In this document: piece by piece, positions 32,301 through 43,219 of the stretch
Layout: every line of letters begins with the position of its first letter
Position numbering within the stretch: the first letter of the stretch is position 1
Source of the DNA: Cryoendolithus antarcticus
Taxonomy: Eukaryota > Ascomycota > Dothideomycetes > Cladosporiales > Cladosporiaceae
Assembly: GCA_002077065.1 (NCBI GenBank)
Contig: NAJO01000016.1
Location: 496,001-560,000, forward strand
Length of the DNA stretch: 64,000 nucleotides
Reading direction: 5' to 3'
Made by a program: the position numbers and the translations under genes
The notes under the pieces: model-generated
The model's database searches: none
What the model saw: the letters and a program-made list of their open reading frames with translations, nothing else
Told to the model about the DNA's origin: nothing

Positions 32301-34739
32301 CGATTCGATGCCTAGTAGAGCGCTCCTGACAAGCCATGACCACACGCGCTCGGGTGAGAAACTCGTGAGAATGGTAAAGAATGCAATGCATGATACTAGC
32401 AGCTCCAGACTCCCTTCTCCGGCGCTGCGATGGTGAAATGCCATGAGCTCGGTGTCCGCTAATTCGGCGATCACGCCAACGATGTCGCTATTGGCACTGA
32501 GCACATCGCCGAAGCGGCCGAGAATGTGCTCTGCATGATCTCTCATCGATGCAGCTTTGAGCAGCGCGGTAATCAGGTCGACGATCTCTGCCGCTGTGAA
32601 GTTATCGAGTGGCGACTTAGGCTCCGCAACAAGACGGTCAGAATTGGACAGAAGAGTGGAGAGGAGGACACCCAGATACGCAAGGCCGGAGTGCTGATGC
32701 TCCCACCTGAAGACGAAGGGCCTACTGTCGGGATTCAGTACAGTTCCCAGTGTGCCTGACTTTACGAGCGTAGCTTCGTGCATATCAGAGCCATTTGTCG
32801 AGACAAGCGCAGTGGATGTCCCAACGCTCGCTGCGCGCGAGAAGGCCGGTCCAGCCGTGAAAAGTGACCAATCAGTCGTGAGCTGCACCTGATTCTGACC
32901 CTCGTCTTCGTTGACGATCTGGTAGTCCCTGAATTGCGAAGACGATAACAATGTCATGCTGTCCAAATTGTCAAGATACTGCATCACGATGGACTCCCCG
33001 CCGGATGAAGCAGTACTCAGTGACGCAAGAGCAGTGGATAGCCGGAGCACTGGTGACAGCTCGTATGGATATCGAGCCAAGACCTGCTCGAGTAGGTACG
33101 TTCTGAAGGCCGGGGAATCGAATGCATATTTGGCGAGCTGTCCCGATGCTTGAGATAAATGCTTCCCTGGCACGTCAGGTCCAAGGAGTGAGAATGCAGC
33201 ACCGAGCACTTCCTCGCCATACTGGATCAGTGGCAGACTGACCTGCAAGACGTCGAAAAGTACTATCCGGCCAGCCACCGTAATGGGTGTATCTGCAGGT
33301 GCTGACATTGAGTCCGAAATGACAGCACTCAGTCTTTCGATGACTTGATGTACGTGCATGCTATCGACGGCAGCAGCCGCGAAGTAGCGCGCAGGTTCGC
33401 TCTGCTGCTCACCAAGGGTATGGTCTTGAAGTACGTCCAAGATCCTCTCCATGACCATCATTGGTCTTTGCCCGCGGCTCGATGATCTTGGAGCGGTTGG
33501 ACTGTCATTCGCAGTCTCATCCGTAATGAGGCGCTGCGTCGTCACGCACTCGCTGATTGATTGCGTGATCAAGCTCCATACGTATATCGCAGGGCTTGCG
33601 AGTTGGGCATTGGCTTCGGTGGCGGATAAGAGCACGCTGTTTACCTCCTTCATGCATTGCTCGTTGGCGTAGTAGCAGTCAGTGCGTGTCAGTTCTGGGT
33701 AGGCAACGCCGCTAGCTTCTGCTTCCGTTCTACTGGCTATATCGCTGACTGTCCGTGTGAGGTTGAGCAGTGCCACGCTGATAATGGAGCCGAGGCACTG
33801 TATTGTTGGTATGTAGATTTGCGATGCGGGACTCAGCGGCGTCATCTCGGCGAAGAACGCGCTGTCGCCCATCAACTTGTACCAGCTTATGACATCCGCA
33901 GATCTCGCAAGCGCCTCGGAGGCGTAGACGGTGGACAGCAATATGCGTAGCACGTTGATCAAGTCGAGCAGCATGTGATCCGAGTAGAGTGCTTCGAGCA
34001 AGGGTCGTTGCTTGATGGCGCTTGGCCACTGTCCGACATCTGTCAGACTCCGCAGGGTATGTATGCACGCGCCGGGTGAAGCAGATGATCGTGTCATCTC
34101 TTCCGATATCGACTTTGTACAGAGTCCGAGCCAAGTTTGGGCTCGAGGACTACTTGTGTCGGTCGCGAGCCCGGCCAGTACTGCACTGCAAGCTCGCACC
34201 GCACTTGTCTCCTCAACCCATGTTCGCAGCAGTCTTGACCTTCGTTTCTCCGTGACTTGATCCTGGCCATCGACCTGCCCACTCGATCCGCCATCGTTGA
34301 AGCGGACTCGTTTCCGCGCTGGCCCGTCATCTTCGACCTCCAGTCTACCCAGCACAAGGTCTGCCGGTCGAGCTTGCCACTCTACGATCACACATCGCAA
34401 CGCGGATAGCTCGTCGATGCCCACTTCCCTACTCAGCCATGTTGCGTCGTCCTTGAGTTGCTGCAAGTCGTACTGCCCACTGGGCGACTGCGTGACATGG
34501 ATTTGTGCAGTCTTGTCGTCATATGCCGCCTTGGATGCTGGTGAAGGCGCAGACAATGGTTGCAGTGGCTGCGACAGCACTGAGCGGGTAGATGGATCCC
34601 TAATGAAGGTTTCGATTGTGGTGTCGGAGGCCGCAGAGTCGATGTTGCTCAGCAGATCTCGAGCTACTGTCCACGGAAGTACTGGAGAAGCTCCTGAGAG
34701 GCATGCATGCAATGGCGGAAAATAATTCGAAGTGGCCAT
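29364..34739 (-). CDS. Nucleoporin Nup188
   Basis: A large alpha-solenoid scaffold subunit of the nuclear pore inner ring. It is one uninterrupted exon encoding 1791 residues, normal for fungal Nup188. The start is the ATG at 34739; the frame extends slightly further only through a GTG. The N-terminus N-Y-F-P-P-L-H-A-C-L-S-G then L-P-W matches the family's opening. In the last third the most conserved block is present: G-Y-N-V-S-L-H-W-N-L-A-R-N, then D-F-R-R-T, then A-N-L-N-L-S-L-V-D-A. So is the C-terminal V-Y-G-E-L-A-I-Q-L-L region with V-G-P-F. It is divergent from NDUFB7, with 307 bp between the starts. Confidence 0.93.
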   Translation of the reverse strand: MATSNYFPPLHACLSGASPVLPWTVARDLLSNIDSAASDTTIETFIRDPSTRSVLSQPLQPLSAPSPASKAAYDDKTAQIHVTQSPSGQYDLQQLKDDATWLSREVGIDELSALRCVIVEWQARPADLVLGRLEVEDDGPARKRVRFNDGGSSGQVDGQDQVTEKRRSRLLRTWVEETSAVRACSAVLAGLATDTSSPRAQTWLGLCTKSISEEMTRSSASPGACIHTLRSLTDVGQWPSAIKQRPLLEALYSDHMLLDLINVLRILLSTVYASEALARSADVISWYKLMGDSAFFAEMTPLSPASQIYIPTIQCLGSIISVALLNLTRTVSDIASRTEAEASGVAYPELTRTDCYYANEQCMKEVNSVLLSATEANAQLASPAIYVWSLITQSISECVTTQRLITDETANDSPTAPRSSSRGQRPMMVMERILDVLQDHTLGEQQSEPARYFAAAAVDSMHVHQVIERLSAVISDSMSAPADTPITVAGRIVLFDVLQVSLPLIQYGEEVLGAAFSLLGPDVPGKHLSQASGQLAKYAFDSPAFRTYLLEQVLARYPYELSPVLRLSTALASLSTASSGGESIVMQYLDNLDSMTLLSSSQFRDYQIVNEDEGQNQVQLTTDWSLFTAGPAFSRAASVGTSTALVSTNGSDMHEATLVKSGTLGTVLNPDSRPFVFRWEHQHSGLAYLGVLLSTLLSNSDRLVAEPKSPLDNFTAAEIVDLITALLKAASMRDHAEHILGRFGDVLSANSDIVGVIAELADTELMAFHHRSAGEGSLELLVSCIAFFTILTSFSPERVWSWLVRSALLGIESGISGFVAVVSAAEVPTGRFRFLSACSKLFTDLVDDAITGLVRRRPAMKMEVLSSRRRWDSPMENAEETPERTISAVLTSFTTLANDILRSVDEWEFTIAEERIDIVTTLLSTATTLLKSAYGAGPPGDATYAGFSLAGVLAPAAAAHAMSALSMTPILVALQQGLALSDNSLATSRRQVITTQTIAALSHLTTIIRTAKHSEEPTGAVAAETVKAMPTLAALFATSSSFKTPIAELLNEVLTTSSSGDPSRSTTDEVPSVLSQLSAPSTKHLLTLLSHLDIPSKDSATECAIWAFFSAVLQAGNQHFFAMYLLTGSLPREKLRTLNGSPSTATKGTTVLAYALEQLAGIRDLPPDRAIALLTFIARAQEAWIFATTEVRKGDFVQNALAWLEELRPAARGGHSVNEALTAKEYIMASLIPEILAVNLHASSEVGDKSLLNLMIPRLGFLASHAARVDGYNVSLHWNLARNLPERMGVDITDFRRTAVSPAEIGDAHVYDVELADRVLGHLGGWAGERGFQREMQKANLNLSLVDAETRLLQSWRTLASELADSVQAEPTLRPVMIVAAKQALEANLEATLETPYAAEMLQTRAELAFVLVERLTTAKVSEPEMTTLLPVAWSLVKSSPANYDVATLPEDLTYYTALLQMLYLALRPHIYISPTTGERAPPLQATQRGSIALDIAVHTIAPAFRALCANLHSSTSLALPSNFALITSLLRGILAVPGAASLHAQLAQTFTSANLARGALSLFSWSHSLSRQIGDDNVYGELAIQLLVTLTSIPPLAEQVADDGTLVALSSASMSDVFRRHSGVGPFDQQPRLFAVWAEGFLPICLHFLSALGPRIAPQISAFLNSFPEQLERASTALSPRSPSPRDPHAGQVTLGLVKEARSLLLISSSLRAAADIGAAEGVDGSEVETLAYKEDIVRGDLEGLCRGERSLEDRVVAGSLAEEGIARTKQGRGLVEEVARVAKGALDIA

Positions 34740-35046
34740 GTTGGAAGTAATGCCTTCCACGCAATTTGATTCGAACGGTCCTAGGGCGCCAATGAAAGGA
34801 ACGCGAGCTGCACTGTCCCCATGCCTCTTACCACCTCTACAGCCCCGTCAATGATTGTGTTAGAGACAGCAAGTGATGTTGGATATCTCCCCTTCAGTCG
34901 CGTGAAGCGCGTGAAACCGCCAAAAGTTGCTCCCCTCGGCTCGGCCGAATCAAGCAAGTCCGCTTAGTCACCTATGTCTAGCTCCCTCATCAGACCGCAC
35001 CTCACACGAGAGTCGCGCGCATGCTATTGGACATCGCAGGCCCAGC

Positions 35047-35455
35047 ATGACGGTCACCGAAACAGTAAAGGAAGCCATTGGGCTTGGCCATGATGCGCCG
35101 GTCTCATCAGCAATCCGTGAGGACTAATGCGACTGTCTTATGCCGACTAACTGCTCACACACTTCCTCCCAGCTGCCACCCGCAAACAAATGTCCGATGC
35201 TCGACTCCCACTCCAATACCGCGACTCATGCGCCAACCTCCTCATACCTCTGAACAAATGCCGAGTGCAGAACTACTACATGCCGTGGACTTGCACAGTG
35301 AGTCCTTCCTCATGAGGTGAATGCAGCATGAGGAGCTAACGAAAGAGCAGGACGAACGACACGGCTACGAGAAGTGCCAGTACGAGGAATTCAAGATACG
35401 AGTAAAGAAGATGGAGGAGCTGAGAGCAGAGCGGGGAGGTGAGAGGAGTAATTGA
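35047..35455 (+). CDS. NADH:ubiquinone oxidoreductase subunit NDUFB7 (B18)
   Basis: An accessory subunit of mitochondrial complex I facing the intermembrane space. Three short exons (35047-35116, 35173-35297, 35351-35455) with introns of 56 and 53 nt give a 99-residue protein. The family core is exact: A-R-L-P-L-Q-Y-R-D-S-C-A-N-L-L, then I-P-L-N-K-C-R, then Y-M-P-W-T-C and Y-E-K-C-Q-Y-E-E-F. This supplies four Cys in the paired C-X9-C (CHCH) arrangement used for disulfides. The second intron has a CTAAC branch. The assignment of the first exon is the least certain part; it joins in phase 1 to read S-S-A-I-P-A-T-R-K-Q-M. Confidence 0.92.
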
Positions 35456-35726
35456 GGTGTTCATCGAATGTACTGGAGGCGCACAGCCAGGAGGGTGTAC
35501 ATAAGTGCAGGAGCAACGTCAACACCATGACCTCAGACCCCTTTCTATCCAATCACCACGAGGCGCTTGACTCTCGCTAACCTCGTGCTACTGCTCCAAC
35601 CAAATTATGCTCGCAGCCGCATCTGCTGACAGCCATCGAGCAGGGTGTAGGAACACGGCTTCCCACCTCGACATACCGTTTTCAGCCTGACCCGCTCACT
35701 CCAACCACCGGCTGGCCTTCAAGGAC

Positions 35727-37354
35727 CTACCCGATAATACTCTCTGCCGATTGTACCCCACTCTCTGCACCCGAGAAAGAAGCCAGCCCATCACCGCCAC
35801 CTTCCTGCTCCTGCATCTTGGCGTCCTCCGCGAAACACGATGCATGTTGAGCGAACGTTGGATCATCGAAGTTGAAGTCGAACGGATCGGCTGGTGTGAA
35901 CGTCTGGCCTGTATTGTAGAAGTTCATCGGAGGCTGGGTCTCGAAGTTGATGCCTGCAGACCAGTCGTAAGTCTTGTCTTGCGTCAGAGTGGCGCCGAAG
36001 GTGGGCAGCGAAGCGCCGAGCTGCTCGATTGTGGTGTTGGCGCTGAAGTCACCGTCTGACAATCCGGTAGCTGGTTGGCTGGCAGTGGCAGGCGTGACGG
36101 GATTGACGTCGAACGACCCAGTAGGTGTTGTCGCAGAAGACTCCTCCATCGGTGCAGGCTGGTCGTCAGTCATGCTCGGCGACTTGGGTTCGACTGGCCA
36201 CTGCAGACTACCCTCCTGCTCACTGTCGAGGTCTAGCTCGATAGCACCTCCCGCCTTGGCTCCTGGCACCTCTTCATCACCCTGATACTTGAACATCCTC
36301 CTCTCCAACTTGATCATCTCACTGGATCTCCGCTGATCGGGACCTTGTTTACGATCCGCCCAGCGCACACCAGTAAGCTCGAGGAACGTATGCTCGAAGT
36401 ACCGCTTCCCAGTCGCAAGGCTCGCGCCGCTGCAAGCCATGAGGTTGTTTCTCTTGCGCAACGGTGTGCCTTCCAAGTGGATGTTCGTGGAGTATTGCTT
36501 TGCGATTCCTGGGCCGGGTTTGGACTCGTGAATCTGGAGCTGCAATGTATAGTCAGTGAGTCTATGTCTCTCGCCTCATGGGCACGGCAGACACATACCA
36601 CCACAACCAGGACCTCCTCACCCTTGTCTACCACACCCTTCACGAGCCTTGCACTCCACAGCACCACCTGTCCCCTTCTCTCCCCTCCGTCCCCAACATA
36701 GACCTTCCACTTCCCCCAGTACTCCTCTCCCGCCTTCGCATAGCCTCCTCTGCGAAGTGCCTTGTACTCCTTACGCTTCCTCACACCATCATCACGTTTG
36801 AGTTCTGATCTGAACTTTTCTTTGAAAGCCTCCTTAGCTTCCAACCTCTCTCGCTGCTCCTGCGCAATAGCCAGCTTCCGCTCAACCTCCGGATTAAGGT
36901 ACTCGTCCGTGGCTTCGAAGAAAGCGCCTGTCAACAGGGACGGCATACCGCGACCTCTCGTCGAATCAGCAACCTTGGTCGTCTGTGGGGCGAGGATCTT
37001 CTCCCATAGAAACAGTCCCTCCGGGGTGCGCTTCCTGCCATGCAGCGTATCATACAGCCAGTCCGGCGTTACAATCTTGATCAGCCCCTCCGGCTTCTGG
37101 CCCTTACCTGCAGCCTCGCGTGCCTCCGCATTGCGCTTCTTCGCCTGCTGGACAGCTTCATGCGGCTCCGTATACGTCTTCTCGGAACACACGAGATGCG
37201 TTGTGGCGTCGGTGAGCTTGTCAGCCGTGTGAGTACCTGAGCCGTGGTCGATCCAGCGAGGGACGTCGATGCGCTTGGAGATCAGCTCGCGATAGCCGAG
37301 ATCGGGCCAGAGGACTGTGATGTGGAGGTTGCGGAAGTGCTTGTCTTTCGCCAT
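35727..37354 (-). CDS. BRCT-domain protein
   Basis: Exons 37354-36599 and 36539-35727, with a 59-nt phase-0 intron, encode 522 residues. An N-terminal BRCT-like domain (about residues 5-125) includes T-H-L-V-C, I-V-T-P-D-W-L and a charged insert. A charged coiled-coil segment follows (about 150-210, rich in E, K, R), then a second structured part across the splice. The C-terminal 170 residues are acidic, Pro/Ser/Thr-rich and apparently disordered. BRCT domains bind phosphopeptides or DNA ends in repair and checkpoint complexes. The specific partner is not identifiable here. Confidence 0.85.
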
Positions 37355-37875
37355 GATTGGGTGGATGATCGGAGAGCAGATGATGGTGGTGATGTGAGCT
37401 ACGGGTAGGCGTGCTTGATGGTTGTCGTGATGTTGGGGTGATGGAGTGGGATAGGGAGAAGTAGGAGGAGAAGGGAACTATTATACTTACCTCACCGTCG
37501 CATGAACGATAGCACGTGAGTTCACGAGCTCATGTCACGGACATCAGCTTCTCAGCTGACGGATGCATGAGTGAGTGTGTGAAGTGAAGTCGTGCATAGC
37601 GGAAGCGTGGAGTCGACACATGGTCGCGCCTGCACACGAGGGCGAGAGCGTACATGATATACATAGGGATGCGCACTCAGCACACGCAGAGTGACGATGG
37701 CCTGCTGTATTGCGAAATCATAATGTGCATGTGATTGTATGTGGGAGCTGAATAAGGCTGCACTAAACCCATGATCCCGCCTATACCTTACTCTCGAAGA
37801 ACGGATTTCAGCACGGACAATGGTGCATCGTGAAGGAGACAGTGAAGTCAACTACTCCACTTTACAAAAAAGTGC

Positions 37876-40194
37876 CTATCTAATCCCCTTCGCAGCCTCC
37901 ACAAACCGCTTTATCTTGCCCAGGTCCTGCACTCCATCAGTCTCAACACCACTACTTACATCCACGCCAACGATCCTCGCTCCTTCCTCCTTACCAAACT
38001 TCCCCAACACCTCACTAACATTGTCCGGCGTCAAGCCGCCAGCAAAAAGCACCCTTAGCCCCTCATCCTTCCTCAGCACGCCTTCCACTTCACTGACATC
38101 CAGCTGCGCCCCACTACCGCCACCAGACGAGTCAAGCAGAGGCAGTGCGTGTGCGCCACGAGTACTGAGGCCAGCATCACCGGGCTTGAATGAGCGAATC
38201 ACAGGTACAGGGATCAGACGAGCCCATTCGAGAGGCTCGTTGCCGTGGAGCTGGACGATGTCGAGGTTGAGTAGCTTCTGCTGCTGTAGGATGTAGTCTA
38301 GTGGTTGGTTCTGGAAGACGCCGACGAGGAGAGCGCGGCTTGGGTGTTGTACGAAATGAGTGGTTGTGTGAATGAAATAGGACGAGGCCGTATTCGGTGA
38401 TGAGATGGGAGCTGAGCTAGACGAGCTGGGCTTGGAAGTGTTCTGCACTGTCTTGGAGATCGCGAGAGCTGTTTCAGTGCTGACGCAGCGTTTGCGGCCG
38501 TTCACGAGGATGATGCCAATGAGATCTGCGCCTGCTTCGATGGCAGTTTGAGCTGCTTCTGCACTTCGAGTGCCGCAGATCTTCACGAGCAGCTTCGTAA
38601 CCTTCTTTCGCTGCACCTGTTGCGTGTCGCCACCGAGAAGTTCTCCAATGAATTTGGTAGTGTCCTTGGCACGCATGAGTGCTTCACCTACCAGCACTGC
38701 ACCAACGCCTGTCTTCAAGTATGGCTCGACATCTTGAGGCCCAGTGATTCCAGATAGTGCACACAGGATCGTGTCTTTCGGTACCATCTCAATCAGTCGA
38801 CTCGTCGTTTCCATGTCGACGTCGAAAGTGGTGAGATTGCGGTTGTTCACCCCGATCACCTTGGAGCCCAGCTCAACTGCGGTCTTCATCTCATCGGCGG
38901 TGTTGACCTCAACGATGGCCTCCATGCCCAAGCTTTGACCGTACTTGTACAGTCTCGTCAATAGCTCAGCGTCGAGCATCTTCACAATGAGCAAGAATGT
39001 GTCAGCGCCTGCCAGACGTCCTTCCAGAATCTGGTACTCGTCGAAGATGAATTCTTTGCGCAGCACTGCCGGCCGATTCGGCATGCCCTCTAATGCGCGC
39101 CTCACTGACTGCAGTCCATCTATCGATCCATTGAACCAATCTGGCTCCGTGAGGACGCTGATAGTGCTTGCGCCTGCCATGGCGTATGTTCGCGCTTGCG
39201 CCGCTGGATGTGCTGAAAGTGATATGATGCCCTTACTAGGCGACGCTCGCTTGATCTCAGCCATCAGAGACAGCTTGTATGGCGACTGTCGCAAGCGTGC
39301 GGGAAAATCGATCACTTCAGGTGCGAGGTCCAAGTCGTAGTCTGCTTGCAAATCGTTGGGTCGATAGTCTGGGACAAGCTTTTGCGCAGCCACGAGCTCT
39401 TTCCGACGATCGTAGATACGGTCGAGGATACTGCCCTTGCTGGATCCATTGGATGTAATGTTGGCGGCTTTTGTCGTGCCGTTAGTCTGTGGCTTCAATT
39501 GCTTCTGCAGTCGCTCGTTCTCAGCCCAAGTCCCGCCTTGCATGTGCAGAAAGTTCTTCAGCATAGTCCTCCCGCCTGCGGTAAGTATGCTTTCGGGATG
39601 GAATTGCACGCCCTCAACAAGGAACTCCTTGTGGCGAACACCCATAATCACGCCCTCACCGCCATCTGGTCCAGCAGCAATCCAAGATGATACCTCCAGT
39701 ACCTCGGGTAGTGTTGGGTGAGTTCCAGCAAGTGAATGATACCTTGTCACTGGAAGGTCCTGTAAAAGATCGGCATAGACTCCCTTACTATCATGGCGAA
39801 GTGGCGAGGTCTTGCCGTGCAAAATCTCTCCAGTCTGCGACACAGTACCGCCGAATACCGAGAAGATACATTGCTCGCCCATGCATACTCCAAGGATTGG
39901 GATTTTGCTGGAGAAGTGCTTGATTGCATCCTTAGATATTCCCGAGTCTGTCTCGGGATGGCCTGGCCCGGGCGAGACGACAAGCTGCGTTGGCTTGAGA
40001 TCTATCAGCTCCTCGAGCGTGATCTCATCGTTGCGGTACACTGTGACCGAGGCACCCTCAAGTACGAGATACTGGTAGACATTCCACGTGAAGGAGTCAT
40101 AGTTGTCGATCAGGATCAGATTCGAAGCGGTGGCAATAGGCTCTGCAGCCTCTGGCTGTTGTGGTGAGTGATCGATGAGATCAATGTCCGGCAT
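37876..40194 (-). CDS. trpC: Trifunctional tryptophan enzyme TrpC (GAT-IGPS-PRAI)
   Basis: A single-exon protein of 772 residues with three consecutive tryptophan pathway domains, the normal filamentous-fungus fusion. Residues about 27-225 are the glutamine amidotransferase of anthranilate synthase, with the nucleophile in G-V-C-M-G-E-Q and the His-Glu pair in Q-F-H-P-E-S. About 250-520 is indole-3-glycerol phosphate synthase ([17 protein letters not shown]). About 540-772 is phosphoribosylanthranilate isomerase (V-K-I-C-G with the catalytic Cys, and F-A-G-G-L near the end). The ATG at 40194 is used because the frame upstream begins with TTG. It is divergent from the Mbp1-type gene. Confidence 0.95.
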   Translation of the reverse strand: MPDIDLIDHSPQQPEAAEPIATASNLILIDNYDSFTWNVYQYLVLEGASVTVYRNDEITLEELIDLKPTQLVVSPGPGHPETDSGISKDAIKHFSSKIPILGVCMGEQCIFSVFGGTVSQTGEILHGKTSPLRHDSKGVYADLLQDLPVTRYHSLAGTHPTLPEVLEVSSWIAAGPDGGEGVIMGVRHKEFLVEGVQFHPESILTAGGRTMLKNFLHMQGGTWAENERLQKQLKPQTNGTTKAANITSNGSSKGSILDRIYDRRKELVAAQKLVPDYRPNDLQADYDLDLAPEVIDFPARLRQSPYKLSLMAEIKRASPSKGIISLSAHPAAQARTYAMAGASTISVLTEPDWFNGSIDGLQSVRRALEGMPNRPAVLRKEFIFDEYQILEGRLAGADTFLLIVKMLDAELLTRLYKYGQSLGMEAIVEVNTADEMKTAVELGSKVIGVNNRNLTTFDVDMETTSRLIEMVPKDTILCALSGITGPQDVEPYLKTGVGAVLVGEALMRAKDTTKFIGELLGGDTQQVQRKKVTKLLVKICGTRSAEAAQTAIEAGADLIGIILVNGRKRCVSTETALAISKTVQNTSKPSSSSSAPISSPNTASSYFIHTTTHFVQHPSRALLVGVFQNQPLDYILQQQKLLNLDIVQLHGNEPLEWARLIPVPVIRSFKPGDAGLSTRGAHALPLLDSSGGGSGAQLDVSEVEGVLRKDEGLRVLFAGGLTPDNVSEVLGKFGKEEGARIVGVDVSSGVETDGVQDLGKIKRFVEAAKGIR

Positions 40195-40334
40195 CTTGAC
40201 CAATTGTCGAGTCGCGTCACATGCACAAAGGCTGTCTATGTTTGCTCGAAAGTGAATGGCACAATTTGTTGTAGCTTGCTCGTGACATTGTAGAGGGAGC
40301 TTATTGCCGACTAACGCCGACGTGCGACCACTTT

Positions 40335-40434
40335 ACGCGACCGTCGCGTGTTCCTCCACCACCACACCTGGACCACACTACACATATTGTCACATACTGC
40401 AACGGCATCGGCTACACACTATCGCTTGACGCGT
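40335..40434. promoter_or_regulatory. Cluster of MCB-like boxes upstream of the Mbp1-type gene
   Basis: The shared trpC/Mbp1 promoter contains ACGCGA (40335-40340), TCGCGT (40344-40349, the reverse complement of ACGCGA) and a perfect ACGCGT (40429-40434), only 24 bp before the Mbp1 start. ACGCGT is the MluI cell-cycle box bound by MBF, of which Mbp1 is the DNA-binding subunit. Occupancy is inference. Confidence 0.5.
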
Positions 40435-40457
40435 CTAACACAATTTAGATCGCCAAT

Positions 40458-42634
40458 ATGACCGACAAGGTCTATTCCGCGACGTACTCGAACGGTGCGC
40501 ATAGGTTCTACTTTAGGTCGCGGTATGGGTTGTTCTAATTTGTTCGTAGTACCGGTGTACGAGTGCAATATTGACGGTAATCATGTGATGCGCCGCCGAG
40601 CCGACGACTGGATCAATGCGACCCACATCCTCAAGGTCGCAGAGTACGATAAGCCGTCACGCACGCGCATCTTGGAGCGAGAGGTACAGAAGGGAGTTCA
40701 TGAGAAGGTTCAAGGAGGTTACGGCAAATACCAAGGTAGGTCACGTGTGCGCATGATGATGCGTGGGGTGAGGCGGCACTTGATATTGAGACGGCATAGG
40801 TACTTGGATTCCGCTCGCAGAAGGTAGGCTGTTGGCAGAGCGCAACGGCGTGCTCGAGAAGATGAAGCCTATCTTCGATTACGTCCCTGGTGACAAAACG
40901 CCACCTCCTGCCCCAAAGCACGCCACAGCAGCTTCCGGTAAGCCTCGCAGCGCTCGACAACCGGCACAACAGAGGAAGCCGGCAATCCGTAAGTCCAATC
41001 CAGCGCCTCAACAAGCAGCCGCACACTTATCGCCAGTAGCTACATACGCCGCGATCGATGCTCGCTACGAGCAGAATGATCCCCACATGCACGAGCGTGC
41101 CACAACTCCGAGCAATGAGACTGTGGCGTCGGAGTCAGTGTTTGATGGCTACGACACTCACCCGTACGGCTCATCTCGCAAGCGCAGACGCATTGCAGAT
41201 GACCCGCAGGCGCAGGCAGACACGCAGCATCAGCTCTGGGCAGATGAGCTCCTTGACTACTATGTTTTGCTAGGCACTTCACCTGAGACAGCTCAGTCAC
41301 CTCCACAGCCTCCTGAGGGGGCTGATCTCGACAGACCCATAGATGATCAGGGTCACACCGCGCTCCACTGGGGTGCTGCTATGGGCGACATCGATATGGT
41401 AAAGAAGCTCATCCGCGACAACGCACAGATTGACGTTCAGTCACGCGCCGGCGAGACGCCACTGATGCGCTCGGTCAAGTTCTCAAACGTCTACGAAAAC
41501 ATGAACATGGAGAGGTTGTCCGCACTCCTCATCAAAACAGTGAGCATGCAAGACTGGTCTGGCTGCAATGTCTTCCACCACATCGCCAATACGACAACAA
41601 GCAAGAAGAAGTACCAGTGTGCTAGGTACTACATGGACTGCGTTCTTAATAACATGCAAGAGGTGCTATCGCCAGATCAAGTTGAGCGTGTGCTTAACGA
41701 GCAGGACAACCAAGGCGACACTGCTATCACCATCGCAGCCCGCAATGGCGCTCGCAAGTGCGTCCGCAGCTTGATCGGCCGCAATGCAGCAGTCGACATT
41801 CCCAACGGCATCGGTGAGACGGCAGATCAGCTGATCGTCGCGCTCAATCATCGCCGTCAGGAGCGCACCCGCCAAATGAGCTCCTCGCCCTTCCAGTCTG
41901 CAGAGCTGCCGGGCTCCACGCGCGGTCCGTCACGCTATGGAGACATGCCCTTCGATCCACTGAATCCAGACCACGGCGCAGACGGCTCGAACGACACAGA
42001 CAACGCGGTATTCAAGTCCGAGCCCGCGCTCAATCTCACCGCGTCAATCATGCCTTCACTCTTCGCCAAAGCCCGTGAGCTGGCTATGAAGTTCGATAAC
42101 GAGCTTGCTGAGAAGGACCCCGAGCTCGCGGAAGCTCAGCGCGTGGTAGATATGCGTCGTGCCGAGCTCGAGCAGCTACGTAGACAAGCCGACAACCTGC
42201 GCATCCAGGAGCTCGAGCAGACAGCTGGAGGCGCGCAGACCGACGAGCAACTGATCGCGCAGCTCGAGACTCTCGAAGCAGAATGCTTGTCCATTGTCGA
42301 AGAGGAGCAAAAGCAAGGTCTCGCCGCACAGCTCGCCACACCCGCGCCATCCGATCGCGCCATGTCGCCTACTCGCAACTTCACTCCAGAGCAGATGCTC
42401 GAGACGCAGATCTCCTACGCACGGCAAGTGATTGAGCTGGCGAACCAACGCAAGGAGTTGGTGAAGGTTGTGGTGAAGTCTATCTCCTTGGCTGGCGAGA
42501 ACGACGGCAGGATTCGAGACTACAAGCGGCTTGTCACGAATGCGCTAGGCGTGGGAGAGGACGAGGTCGAAGGGCTGCTGCCGGAGATAGTGGCTGAATT
42601 GGAGCAGGCTAGGGGGATGGAGGTCAGCACTTAG
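40458..42634 (+). CDS. APSES transcription factor, Mbp1/Res-type MBF subunit
   Basis: The DNA-binding subunit of the MBF complex that drives G1/S transcription. Exons 40458-40494, 40550-40735 and 40800-42634 give 685 residues; introns are 55 and 64 nt. The KilA-N/APSES DNA-binding domain (residues about 8-105) reads [17 protein letters not shown], then K-Y-Q-G-T-W-I-P-L across the second splice. Ankyrin repeats lie at about 240-420 ([13 protein letters not shown] and [12 protein letters not shown]). They are followed by a coiled-coil heterodimerisation region (about 480-620). Without the first two small exons the DNA-binding domain would be lost. Confidence 0.93.
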
Positions 42635-43219
42635 GCGGGCGGTAACACCTTCCCACTCTGGCGGGCGAGCGTCTTAGTAGTCGAGCGGCATCCGGAGTGC
42701 TTCCGGAATCAACCACGTCCTTTGCCAAGGAGTGAGGATACGGTGCACTGGAAGGTTGTGTACACCAACTCAGGTTGAGCTTTGCGTGGTAGCGAATGAG
42801 AGCATTCACTCCTGATCCCCTATCGCATTACATCACGTGAAACGATAATGGTAAGTTATGTCACCACCTTGGAAGGGTGAGGCGCAGTTGGATGCACTAT
42901 TGCGGTAGATGGCAAGTACGAGCGACCGCCTGGCGTGCCTGCTCTCGCGGTGCATCATGATGGCAGGAGCATCAATAGTCATGGCTTCGCTCTCGGCGCC
43001 TGCTCCCTTTCTCTCGATTCACTTTCACAACACTCAGCCCCCCTATCTCGCTGTCAAGATCCCACTTCATACTGCAGACTGATCAAACACCACCAATATG
43101 GCTGTCAAGCCCTCCCATCTCCCGCCCGGAGAACGCCAGGCGCCCCCACGAAACCGAAGCGCGGGTTCTCGACCGACGTACTCAGTACGCCCAAGTCTCG
43201 ATGTCCTCTCGACGAGGAG
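42635..43219. other. Intergenic region
   Basis: An open frame from about 42935 runs into the next locus, but no conserved content was recognised in it, and an ATG at 43098 is in a different frame. Confidence 0.4.

Noticed and set aside
29364..34739. Many open frames on the plus strand opposite the large gene
   Set aside because: They are antisense shadows of Nup188; none has a domain or splice pattern.
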